DNA from: Candidatus Woesearchaeota archaeon
Lineage (GTDB): Archaea; Nanobdellota; Nanobdellia; Woesearchaeales; GW2011-AR4
Reading direction: 5' to 3'
Length of the DNA stretch: 34,399 nucleotides
Assembly: GCA_002686855.1 (NCBI GenBank)
Contig: NYYQ01000038.1
Location: 1-34,399 of the forward strand
This document shows, piece by piece, positions 24,716 through 32,160 of the stretch. The translations under genes and the position numbers were made by a program. The notes beneath the pieces are model-generated. The model saw only the letters and a program-made list of their open reading frames with translations, was not told where the DNA came from and searched no databases. Within the stretch, counting starts at the first letter, position 1, and each line of letters opens with the position of its first letter.

Positions 24716-24994
24716 ATGAGAAAAAAGGCACAAGGACTTTCTATTAATACAATAATAGTAGCTGCTATTGCTTTAATTGTTTTAGTTGTTCTAGTTGCTA
24801 TTTTTACCGGCAGATTGGGTAGCTTTAGTAAAGGTCTTGGAGAAGTCACTAATTGCGACCAAATCTGCAAGGCTAGGGGATATGATGAAGGAGGCCAGCC
24901 TGGAGATAGCAACCCAGATGCAGAAACCTATAATGAACTAATAGGTGCAAGAGATAACGATAATAAGCAATGTTATTGTGTCCAAAATACTTGA
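24716..24994 (+). CDS. Short pilin-like protein, possible major pilin
   Basis: A 92-residue protein starting MRKKAQGLSINTIIVAAIALIVL: KKAQG then one helix, followed by FTGRLGSFSKGLGEV and a small Cys-containing domain (NCDQICKARGYDEGG, QCYCVQNT). Its size, a strong TATA box, a good GAGG site and a following T-rich stretch suggest a separately and perhaps highly expressed subunit. The N-terminus is closely similar to that of the protein at 27528-27863 (KKSQGISFTVLVGAILALIVL), so the two are paralogues. Confidence 0.75.
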   Translation: MRKKAQGLSINTIIVAAIALIVLVVLVAIFTGRLGSFSKGLGEVTNCDQICKARGYDEGGQPGDSNPDAETYNELIGARDNDNKQCYCVQNT

Positions 24995-25040
24995 TTTATT
25001 TTAATTTTATTTCTATTATTTGTTTATTCTATTTAATTTG
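24993..25040 (+). terminator. T-rich terminator-like tract
   Basis: The stop codon at 24992-24994 is followed by T-rich sequence (TTGATTTATTTTAATTTTAT and onwards) containing several runs of three to five T on the coding strand and no stem. This is the form expected of archaeal termination signals. Confidence 0.4.
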
Positions 25041-25045
25041 AGGAA

Positions 25046-25056
25046 ATATTTATATA
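25046..25056 (+). promoter_or_regulatory. TATA-like box for the 40-residue gene
   Basis: ATATTTATATA at 25046-25056 is centred about 29 bases before the ATG at 25080, consistent with leaderless or near-leaderless transcription. Confidence 0.45.
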
Positions 25057-25079
25057 GCTGTAATCTGTAAAAATATGGT

Positions 25080-25202
25080 ATGCTTAAATCATCAAAAAAA
25101 GGAGGTTTAATAGAATTCAATTTACCGAATTTAATAATACTTCTAGTCATCTTTGCTTTTTTAGCTTATGTAATCTATGAAGTAATAAAATTCTTACAAT
25201 AA
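25080..25202 (+). CDS. Very short pilin-like membrane protein (40 residues)
   Basis: An open frame of 40 codons encodes a basic leader MLKSSKKGG, then LIEFNLPNLIILLVIFAFLA and a short tail ending KFLQ. It is little more than the KKGG leader and one membrane helix shared with its neighbours. It has a TATA-like box at the right distance and ends 2 bases before the next start, so it is probably real despite its size. It could be a minimal pilin-like subunit or a membrane helix that packs with larger subunits. Confidence 0.6.
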   Translation: MLKSSKKGGLIEFNLPNLIILLVIFAFLAYVIYEVIKFLQ

Positions 25203-25204
25203 AA

Positions 25205-25999
25205 ATGAAACTAAAAAACAAAGCAGATTTAAGAGATACGTTAATACTATTGCTAGTTTTTCTAGTTGTTGCAGTAACTTTATTTTTCTTTTTTGAAGGT
25301 GGGTTTTCAGCATTAGCAAATACTGCAGATGATGAAGCATGTAGGTTAAGTGTATTCGCACAAGCAAAATTAAGAAGCAGTATAACTGGAGATTCTCCAA
25401 TAAGGGAAAAATGTCCTCCGCATGATATAGAATTCTTTCAAAAAAAAGTTGAAAAGGACGATAAAAAAATTTTAATTAAAATCCAAGATGAAACCCCTGG
25501 TTACAATTTCGATGCCTTAAATGATGACATTGTAAACGATGTTGTTGCAGAAGAGATGAGGAACTGTTGGGGAAAGATGGGGAAAGGAGATTTATATGTA
25601 TTTGATAGATCATTCTCGGGTTCAAAAAAAGTTTGTTTAAGATGCGCAGAAATTGAATTTAATGCCGATATTAAATATCAAACATTTTCTGGTTTACCTG
25701 AATATTTAGACAATGAAATGCCTAATCAAGGTAATAATGAAAAACTAACTTATAAGCAATATTTGATAAAAGAATATACGGGCATATCATGGACTATATG
25801 GCCTCCAAATGTTTGGTTTGAACAAGAAAGTCTTCAATTAAATGAGAAAGCTACTTTTGACACTTCAAAAGAATATATAATATTTTTAAGAGCATTTAAA
25901 GAGCCCTTAGGAAGTAATATAGACGATCGATACTTTATTTTTGTTGATGAAAGAGAAAAAGTTCTGGATAAGTCTGTCTGCGATATATTAATAAATTAA
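25205..25999 (+). CDS. Membrane-anchored Cys-motif protein, paralogue of the next gene
   Basis: A 264-residue protein with a basic leader MKLKNKADLRD, one helix at about residues 12-31 and an exported domain. The pattern is EACRLSVFAQAK, then KCPP, then RNCWGKMGKGDLYVF and KVCLRCAEIEF. The same Cys pattern recurs in the protein at 26002-26955, showing that the two are paralogues. The C-X-X-C could form a disulfide or bind metal. The start is 2 bases after the previous stop. Family unknown to me beyond DPANN hypotheticals. Confidence 0.7.
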   Translation: MKLKNKADLRDTLILLLVFLVVAVTLFFFFEGGFSALANTADDEACRLSVFAQAKLRSSITGDSPIREKCPPHDIEFFQKKVEKDDKKILIKIQDETPGYNFDALNDDIVNDVVAEEMRNCWGKMGKGDLYVFDRSFSGSKKVCLRCAEIEFNADIKYQTFSGLPEYLDNEMPNQGNNEKLTYKQYLIKEYTGISWTIWPPNVWFEQESLQLNEKATFDTSKEYIIFLRAFKEPLGSNIDDRYFIFVDEREKVLDKSVCDILIN

Positions 26000-26001
26000 A
26001 A

Positions 26002-26955
26002 ATGAAAAAAAACAAAAAATCAGAAGTAAGTAATTATCTAATTGGCTTAATAATATTATTAATTGCTCTTGTTATTTTATTAATGTTTTATGCAAGAACA
26101 TTTGATATATTCAAGAGCAATAAAAATAAGGATATATGCGCCTTAGCAGTCAGAACCCAAGCAGCCATGAAAATAAAAGGCTCAGACATTATAAATACGA
26201 TATTTAAATCTCCTGCGGAATCTTTATCCGATATACCTTGTCCGATTATATACAGAAAAATAAATGGAGAAGAAACATATCCCGGTTATAAAAAAAATAT
26301 TGATGACAATATAAAACAACAAGTCATGCAACGAATGTGTGATTGTTTTTTTACATTCGGCGAAGGAAGATTAGAGCTTTTTGAAACAAAATATTCTCAA
26401 CAAAAATATTGTGTTATTTGCCACCATCTTGAATTTGAAGGAGGAGCTAAAGATAGAAAACTCACGAATTTCTTAGATTATTTAGCAGCAAATGACTGCA
26501 TAATAAAAGGAAAAAAGGTCAATGCCAGAGATTATTTACGTGGCTTTTCAACAGATGAACAATATGAAGAAGAATATTTCCAGGAAGAGAGAGAAAAACA
26601 TGAACTTTTAAAAGAGGGTGCAGATACAATTCACACTGATACAGAATACTCAACTATGTTCTTATATACAAAAAAAGGTTTCATACAAGAGATCTGGGCT
26701 TCTGTTTTAGGTGCTTCTGGCAGTTTCTTAACAGGATTCGCAGGAGTTCTTCTAGTTCTACCAGAACCCACAATAACTAAAGCCGCAGGTATTGGTATTC
26801 TATCCGGAGTTGGAGGAGGAGTTGCAGGATATGGTCTAGGAGAAGAAAGAAGTGCAGCCTGGGACTCATTAACATGGCTTTATCCATTTGAAACAAAAGC
26901 ATTAAATGCTTTAGATTGCGAATATCTTCCAGCAATGCAAGAAAAACAAGAATGA
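26002..26955 (+). CDS. Membrane-anchored Cys-motif protein with C-terminal glycine-rich hydrophobic hairpin
   Basis: A 317-residue protein starting MKKNKKSEVSNYLIGLIIL (class III-like leader), with one helix to about residue 30. It shares with the preceding gene the order DICALAVRTQAA, IPCPIIY, CDCFFTFGEGRLELF and YCVICHHLEFEG. It differs in a C-terminal glycine-rich hydrophobic region at about residues 230-278 (SVLGASGSFLTGFAGVLLVL, then GIGILSGVGGGVAGYGLGEE) that looks like a membrane-inserting hairpin. The start is 2 bases after the previous stop, so the pair is a tandem duplication that diverged at the C-terminus. Confidence 0.7.
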   Translation: MKKNKKSEVSNYLIGLIILLIALVILLMFYARTFDIFKSNKNKDICALAVRTQAAMKIKGSDIINTIFKSPAESLSDIPCPIIYRKINGEETYPGYKKNIDDNIKQQVMQRMCDCFFTFGEGRLELFETKYSQQKYCVICHHLEFEGGAKDRKLTNFLDYLAANDCIIKGKKVNARDYLRGFSTDEQYEEEYFQEEREKHELLKEGADTIHTDTEYSTMFLYTKKGFIQEIWASVLGASGSFLTGFAGVLLVLPEPTITKAAGIGILSGVGGGVAGYGLGEERSAAWDSLTWLYPFETKALNALDCEYLPAMQEKQE

Positions 26956-26968
26956 TAAATACCACTAA

Positions 26969-27127
26969 ATGAATAAAATGAAAAAATTATCTAAAAAAGC
27001 AGAGATTCCATTTTGGATGGTAATGCTAATCTGGGCTCTTATCGGTTTATTTGTATTGTTTACAATAATTGCAGGTTTTAATCCAAATTTAAAGGAATTC
27101 TTATTTACACTTGGAGGTTTATTATAG
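26969..27127 (+). CDS. Very short pilin-like membrane protein (52 residues)
   Basis: An open frame of 52 codons encodes MNKMKKLSKKAEIPFWMVML followed by IWALIGLFVLFTIIAGF and a short tail ending LGGLL. KKAE precedes the helix as in the neighbouring genes. An alternative ATG at 26978 would remove three residues. The stop is immediately followed by the next ATG at 27128, so it fits the run exactly. Confidence 0.6.
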   Translation: MNKMKKLSKKAEIPFWMVMLIWALIGLFVLFTIIAGFNPNLKEFLFTLGGLL

Positions 27128-27520
27128 ATGTCATTCAATAATAAAAAAGCAGGTGTTCCCTGGTATACTAATAAGATGGTTTTATCAATAATTTTTTTGG
27201 TAATAGTGATTGTAGCTTTAATAACACCAGTAAGAGAGCTCGCAGATGACATAATGGAAAAAATTGGGATAGGAAAAGATAATAATAAAAACCAAGAAGA
27301 AACAACAGAATGCAAAGAAATCAAGCAAGAAGAAACATGTAAAGAAAAAAATTGTTTAGTCGAACATAACAAAGGCACATTTTCATCTTGCAAGGATTGT
27401 CCAAAAACATGCAATGAAATCAACGATAAAAATTTATGCCTCAAGGTGAATTGTAATAAGTTAACCTGCAAATGGGATGATAGGTTGTGGCCAAGAGATG
27501 ATATTTGCATACCCTCCTAA
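27128..27520 (+). CDS. Small Cys-rich membrane-anchored protein
   Basis: A 130-residue protein with leader MSFNNKKAGVPWYTNK, one helix at about residues 17-34, a basic/acidic linker and an exported domain with ten Cys in regular pairs (TECKEI, ETCKEKNC, SCKDCPKTC, LCLKVNC, LTCKW, DICIPS). The Cys spacing suggests a compact disulfide-knotted domain. Function unknown. It directly follows the previous stop. Confidence 0.68.
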   Translation: MSFNNKKAGVPWYTNKMVLSIIFLVIVIVALITPVRELADDIMEKIGIGKDNNKNQEETTECKEIKQEETCKEKNCLVEHNKGTFSSCKDCPKTCNEINDKNLCLKVNCNKLTCKWDDRLWPRDDICIPS

Positions 27521-27527
27521 AAACAAA

Positions 27528-27863
27528 ATGATACTAAAAAACAAAAAATCACAAGGAATATCATTTACTGTTCTGGTTGGAGCAATATTAGCCTTAATTG
27601 TGCTGATTGTCCTTATCACAATTTTCTATGGCAAGTCTAGCGCTTACACAAAAACTGTTAATGATTGTGAATCAAAAGGAGGCAAATGTGTTTCAGAAGA
27701 TAAGTGTGGTATTGGAAAACTTTATATTTGCCCAAAAGAAAAAGAAGTATGTTGCTTAAGTAGCTGTGAAGCAAGAGGGGGAACATGTAAAGGTGATTGC
27801 GACAAAGATAAAAAAATATATTTTGTCGAATGCGAAAACAGCCAAGTTTGCTGCTCAAAATGA
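27528..27863 (+). CDS. Pilin-like protein with C-terminal Cys repeats
   Basis: A 111-residue protein starting MILKNKKSQGISFTVLVGAI, with KKSQG before a long helix (to about residue 33) and then NDCESKGGKC and SCEARGGTC, two copies of a C-E-x-(K/R)-G-G-x-C module each ending in Cys-Cys or nearby Cys. An in-frame upstream ATG at 27477 would overlap the preceding gene by 44 bases and add a non-helical leader, so 27528 is chosen. Paralogous at its N-terminus to the protein at 24716-24994. Confidence 0.72.
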   Translation: MILKNKKSQGISFTVLVGAILALIVLIVLITIFYGKSSAYTKTVNDCESKGGKCVSEDKCGIGKLYICPKEKEVCCLSSCEARGGTCKGDCDKDKKIYFVECENSQVCCSK

Positions 27864-28135
27864 AAAACAATAAAAAATCAATAAGCCAGATGGCATTTGT
27901 AATTGTAGCCTTTGTTTTAGCATTAATTTTTCTTGTGGTTATGTCTTTCATTTCAGGAAGTGTAGTAAATGACTGGCTAAAGTCAGTTGGAGCAATAAAA
28001 GGCCAGATTGATGAAGAAACTGGCTGTTTAGTTTTAACAGGCGGCATTAATGACAAAGATGGTGATGGTCTCCATGATACAAAACTAAAACCCGATAAAA
28101 CTAAATGTGATCCAGATCCTCCCCCTACAAGATGA
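27860..28135 (+). CDS. Small pilin-like protein with a DxDGDG calcium-type loop
   Basis: A 91-residue protein starting MKNNKKSISQMAFVIVAFVL with one helix to about residue 30. Its C-terminal part contains NDKDGDGLHDTK, an EF-hand/thrombospondin-type acidic loop, and a final DPDPPPTR. The ATG overlaps the previous stop (ATGA), which selects it over the in-frame ATG at 27830. Calcium binding is plausible, in line with the calcium motifs of the giant surface protein upstream. Confidence 0.66.
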   Translation: MKNNKKSISQMAFVIVAFVLALIFLVVMSFISGSVVNDWLKSVGAIKGQIDEETGCLVLTGGINDKDGDGLHDTKLKPDKTKCDPDPPPTR

Positions 28136-28773
28136 AATTACCTCCTAAATTATCTCCAAATAAAAAGGCTGCAGAAAGAAACATTTTAAACGCATTATTA
28201 GGATCAGTTTTATCTGTTTTGGCAATATTCTTTTTGTTATATGTAGGTAACCTGCTCTTGGGCTTATTCACCTCAAACCAAGCAGAAGCATCAACCCTTA
28301 ATAATTTAAAAGAGCTTTCCTTTACAGTTGAAAAAGTGTTGAAAGAAGGAGAAAAAGAAAAAGCATTTTACTACATAGATTCTGATTTTACCCTTATTGG
28401 TTTTGACCATTCCGCATCAAGAGCAATAACTAGTTGCGATGAAGAAAAAGAAATTGTAAAACCAGAAAAATGCAAACAAAATTCTTGCTTATGCATTTTT
28501 GAGGAAGAAATATTCGTTGATTGTCATCCATTTTCAGAAAAAATTAATTTTTTGGCATTAGATAAAGCTGATTTATTCCAAGGTATCAAGAAAACTGGAA
28601 CAGACTATGAAAGTTTAGTAATCGATGGAGATAATTGCGATAAGGTATATACTTTCAAAGATGATTGGGTTATTAAAGACCTTCTTATTGAAAAAAAACA
28701 AGACAATATAATATTCTCAATAGTTGGACCAGACGAAATAGAAAAACCTGGCGAAGTAAAAAAAAGCAGTTGA
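28132..28773 (+). CDS. Membrane-anchored exported protein of the pilin-like run
   Basis: A 213-residue protein with leader MKLPPKLSPNKKAAERN, one long helix at about residues 18-47 and an exported domain with Cys in ITSCDEEKE, EKCKQNSCLCIFEEE, VDCHPFS and GDNCDKVY. The beta-rich domain (FYYIDSDFTLIGFD) has no known motif. It overlaps the preceding stop by 4 bases, and its own stop is followed by a promoter-containing gap. Confidence 0.68.
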   Translation: MKLPPKLSPNKKAAERNILNALLGSVLSVLAIFFLLYVGNLLLGLFTSNQAEASTLNNLKELSFTVEKVLKEGEKEKAFYYIDSDFTLIGFDHSASRAITSCDEEKEIVKPEKCKQNSCLCIFEEEIFVDCHPFSEKINFLALDKADLFQGIKKTGTDYESLVIDGDNCDKVYTFKDDWVIKDLLIEKKQDNIIFSIVGPDEIEKPGEVKKSS

Positions 28774-28863
28774 CGAAACCATTTAAATAATAGATGACGA
28801 ATAACTAAATCTAAACAAAATTAAATCAAAAACTATTTAAATCTAGTTCTAGATATTTCTAGT
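28774..28863 (+). promoter_or_regulatory. Internal promoter region with two TATA-like boxes
   Basis: Two near-identical motifs, CATTTAAATAA at 28780-28790 and CTATTTAAATC at 28833-28843, lie in this 90-base gap. The second is centred about 26 bases before ATG 28864, ideal for a leaderless transcript. The first could drive an alternative start near 28811. Confidence 0.5.
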
Positions 28864-29289
28864 ATGAAAAATCCTAACAGGATTTTTAAAAATAAAAGAG
28901 GTGTAGAGCAAGAAGTTTATTTTGTTATTATTGAATCTGTTCTTGTGCTTGTTGTTATAATTGCTATGCTTCAATGGGTAAGTTCTATTGCAAAAGATGA
29001 AGACTTTGAAAAGTTAATTTTATCAAGAGATATTGCCCTCACAATGAATACTCTGCAAAATATTCCTGGAGATATATATTACAATTACTCAGCAACTAAT
29101 ATAGAACTGCAAAAATTTAATTACAAATTCAAAGATAATTTAATCAGCATTTTGGACCCAGGAAAACCTCTCAAAATCTCTTATCCTTTTTCAAGAAATT
29201 TATTGATTTCCAGCAATATTCCCATTACTATAGAAAAAAAAGATAGTATAGAATTTGAGATAAATAACAATATTTTAACAATAAAATGA
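28864..29289 (+). CDS. Pilin-like membrane protein
   Basis: A 141-residue protein starting MKNPNRIFKNKRGVEQEVYF: KRG, then a helix containing Glu (IIESVLVLVVIIAMLQ) and a beta-rich exported domain of about 100 residues without Cys (KPLKISYPFSRNLL...EFEINNNILTIK). It resembles minor pilins with a KRG(V)-type cleavage site. Its stop overlaps the next ATG by 4 bases. Confidence 0.7.
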   Translation: MKNPNRIFKNKRGVEQEVYFVIIESVLVLVVIIAMLQWVSSIAKDEDFEKLILSRDIALTMNTLQNIPGDIYYNYSATNIELQKFNYKFKDNLISILDPGKPLKISYPFSRNLLISSNIPITIEKKDSIEFEINNNILTIK

Positions 29290-29828
29290 ACTTAAAAACA
29301 AATAAAAAAGGAGATCAAACTTTTAATACTCTCACTTTTATGTTTTTCAAAGTTGGATTCTTGATAATAGTGTTATTCTTTTTAGTTTATCTCTACAAAA
29401 GCTACGTGGTAACAAAAATTGATGTGACAGATTTAGAAGCCCAAATTTTTACTCATTCTATTCTAAATAATAAAGATGGAATTATTTATTATGATGAAGA
29501 AATTGATAGGTCTTACCCCGAAATAATTGACCTAAGTAAGTTTAATGATAAAACTATGGAACAAATTGAATCTAATTCCATATTCTATGGTAAAGATAAT
29601 AGACACTTAGCAGCAAAATTAGAGCTAATAGATGAAAGTGGTCAGATAATAAATAAAATTGTCTATAATAATAAATGGTACGAAAGATGGCATACTCTGG
29701 CAAAGACAAAAGTAAAAGGCCCAGGGGGATCAAAAGAAATTGTAAGCTCATTTTACGTATTAATAAAAAACAAAGAGACAATCGAAAAAGGTTTTTTGAA
29801 TATTTCAATAACAATACCAAACAATTAA
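29286..29828 (+). CDS. Pilin-like membrane protein
   Basis: A 180-residue protein starting MNLKTNKKGDQTFNTLTFMF: KKGD before a helix at about residues 18-36, then an exported domain with EAQIFTHSILNNKDGIIYYD and a beta-rich C-terminus (SFYVLIKN, LNISITIPNN). No Cys are present after the helix. Coupled by ATGA overlap to the previous gene and 1 base from the next, so the three genes 28864-30381 form a tight unit. Confidence 0.7.
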   Translation: MNLKTNKKGDQTFNTLTFMFFKVGFLIIVLFFLVYLYKSYVVTKIDVTDLEAQIFTHSILNNKDGIIYYDEEIDRSYPEIIDLSKFNDKTMEQIESNSIFYGKDNRHLAAKLELIDESGQIINKIVYNNKWYERWHTLAKTKVKGPGGSKEIVSSFYVLIKNKETIEKGFLNISITIPNN

Positions 29829-29829
29829 A

Positions 29830-30381
29830 ATGAAATCTAACAAATCATTTTTTCCAAATAAAAAAGCATTCTTTACAGACCCTTTAGTGGATTTTTTCGT
29901 GTATGTTGTTTTTATAATAGTGGTAATATTTCTTTTTACCTTAATCCAATTTAGTGGTTCTAAAGAAAGAACAATCAAATCAGAATTCCAAGATATTAAT
30001 GTTGAAAAAATCATGTTAAATTATCTAAAGACACCAATTAAAATTGAAGATAAAGACATACAAATGTCAGATCTCTTTATGTTATTTTATTATTCAGAAA
30101 GTCAGGATTTTATTGAGAATCATAAAAAAATGATAAAAGGAGACCTTAGAAGAATATTTAGAGCTCAAGGTAAATTTTTCTGCTACTCATTAGAATTTCC
30201 AATATTATCGAATAATGATGTAAAGCAAGAAATCATCTCAGATTGTATTGGTGAAGGGGACGAAACAAGCGCAGGAGAACCAAACAAATTGGAATTTATA
30301 TTCCCTAATTTAAGTAACAATTCATTAAGAATAAAATTTACTTACTACCATTTTGTTTATTCGATTATGACTCCGATTTAG
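29830..30381 (+). CDS. Pilin-like membrane protein
   Basis: A 183-residue protein starting MKSNKSFFPNKKAFFTDPLV: NKKA, then a helix at about residues 20-40 (DFFVYVVFIIVVIFLFTLIQ). The exported domain includes VEKIMLNYLKTPIKIEDKDI, also reminiscent of other DPANN hypotheticals, and two Cys (FFCYSLEF, SDCIGEG). No enzymatic motif. Six bases separate it from the next gene. Confidence 0.7.
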   Translation: MKSNKSFFPNKKAFFTDPLVDFFVYVVFIIVVIFLFTLIQFSGSKERTIKSEFQDINVEKIMLNYLKTPIKIEDKDIQMSDLFMLFYYSESQDFIENHKKMIKGDLRRIFRAQGKFFCYSLEFPILSNNDVKQEIISDCIGEGDETSAGEPNKLEFIFPNLSNNSLRIKFTYYHFVYSIMTPI

Positions 30382-30387
30382 GAAGAT

Positions 30388-32127
30388 ATGGGTATATGGA
30401 CGATGCTTAAAAACAAAAAATCAAAAATATTCACTGTAGTATTAGTAGTAGGTTTTATTATGGCCGCAACTCTTTTATTGTTTGTGATTAATAATAAATC
30501 TTTAAAATCAAAAGATTTCATTTTAGGTTCAAAACAAGGACAAATTCTAAAGACCTATCAGATATCTCAAAAAACCCTATTCTACATAGATCAATCGGCA
30601 AAATACTCTGCTCATCAAACAATCTATGATTTAGCTCAAAATGGAGGTTGTAATAATGATGATAAATATCTAGGTTATAACATTTGGAGATTTGATGAAA
30701 AAGCTCAATGTGTTCCAGACACAGCTCCTGCTAAAAATAACTTTCTTAAAATATTCTCAGTAAATTTAGACAAATTTCTGTCAAAATACCCTTCTATAAA
30801 AATACCCTTAAAAAATTATAATTTAGATTTTAAAGATAATAATTTATTGGGTATTGCCATAAATCCGCTAAAAATTCTTATAGGAAAAAAAGGCGATAAA
30901 GCTATACAAATAGGAAATTATTCAATAAAACCTTCATTTAAAGTAGATTTACAAGATTATGATTTCTCAGATTATGATAAATTAAGAAAAAAAGCAGAAG
31001 AATTAGTAAGGATATGTGAAGATGAAAACCAACTTGAGAAATGTGTAAATGAAAAAAAATCTATTTTTAATGATAAAGAACTTGGTTTTGAACTAGATGA
31101 TAAATGCGAAACAGAATAAAAAGAAAAATTCTACAAATTTGTTGAATATTTTAACAGTTGTATTAACTCAAAAAATAATAATTGTGCCTGCACTGAAAAT
31201 CATATCTATGATGAAGACCAAGAAAAAAATTATAATTTTGAATTAAAACAAGAAGGTAATGATGTCATTATTACTGCTGAAAATAATAAGGATTACACAA
31301 AAAAAATTACCAATGTTGATTTAGCAGATGACAATATAATTTTTAAAGAAGATGCAAACTGCTTGCATAAGGGAGCAAATCCTGAAGATGAAAATACTCA
31401 GTTCCTAGTAAGTGGGTGTTGGCCTATTAACCCTTGCAGTATACAACCAAAAACAAAATTCAGATTCTGCGTCAAAAGCAATAAAAAAGTTCCCACTTAC
31501 GATGAAAATAATAAAAAAATAAAATTAAGAAATGTGACTTACAAGTTCGCATTGCAGTTTAAAGAACAGAAACAAGCTAAAGAATTAAATGAATTATTGA
31601 AAGACGAAGCAACATTACAAGCTTTAAAAGATGAAGTTGTAGTCCTAGATGCAAGTTGCAAAGATTCAAAAGAAAAAACATACCAAATAATGGAAAATAT
31701 ACAGAATATAAAAGGTAATCCAGTTCCTTTAAGATTTGATAAAACAAAATGCATAACAAATACAGAAAAGAAGACAATTATAAACGGTGCATTAAAAGCT
31801 ACAGATAAACCAATATTATTGATCATTAGCTCAGGCCCATATTCTTATATTAGTTATTTCAATGATGATTCAATATCTCTAACACAATCTATGGCAGATG
31901 AAGTCAATAAAGTAGGAGAATTTTCCAACAAACCAACATACGAATTTGAGCCAATTTACAATAATTATGGCTTTAACAATCAGCTTTTAGCTGTCAAAAT
32001 AAACCTTTTAAATTCAGATATTGAAACAGAAAGCAGAATGAATGAATATTCAGACGCAATAACTTCGGGGTTAATCAAATATATAATTAACATAAAAAAT
32101 AAAGATAATGAACAATCAAGCAGTTAA
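30388..32127 (+). pseudogene. Pilin-like protein gene interrupted by one in-frame TAA
   Basis: From ATG 30388 (or 30403, giving MLKNKKSKIFTVV) a frame of 243 codons ends at TAA 31117-31119. Beyond the stop the same frame stays open for 336 more codons to TAA/TAG-free sequence ending at 32127, with the same Lys/Asn-rich style and Cys (FNSCINS, NCACTEN, NCLHKG, SGCWPINPCS). The part from 31363 has an in-frame TTG start but no binding site, and 31120-31362 would be left unexplained if it began there. The simplest reading is one 579-codon gene with a nonsense codon at 244, for example GAA or AAA changed to TAA. Alternatives are a sequencing error or read-through. The N-terminal half has the run's typical leader and helix (NKKSKIFTVVLVVGFIMAAT). 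Confidence 0.75.
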
Positions 32128-32136
32128 ATATATAAA
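32126..32136 (+). promoter_or_regulatory. TATA-like box for the RPA gene
   Basis: AAATATATAAA at 32126-32136 overlaps the end of the preceding gene and is centred about 30 bases before ATG 32161, consistent with a near-leaderless transcript independent of the pilin-like run. Confidence 0.45.
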
Positions 32137-32160
32137 CAACACTCTCCCCCAATATAAAAA

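Noticed and set aside
26965-27510. 181-codon minus-strand open frame
   Set aside because: It covers two plus-strand genes that fit the run exactly by spacing and leader motif; the antisense product has no domain and its stop-free length is due to composition.
31117-31119. Recoding of the in-frame stop as selenocysteine or pyrrolysine
   Set aside because: Those amino acids use UGA and UAG; the codon here is UAA, and no associated insertion element was seen.
31363-32127. Independent gene starting at TTG 31363
   Set aside because: No ribosome binding site or TATA box precedes it, and it continues in the same frame as the open 243 bases before it and the gene upstream of TAA 31117.
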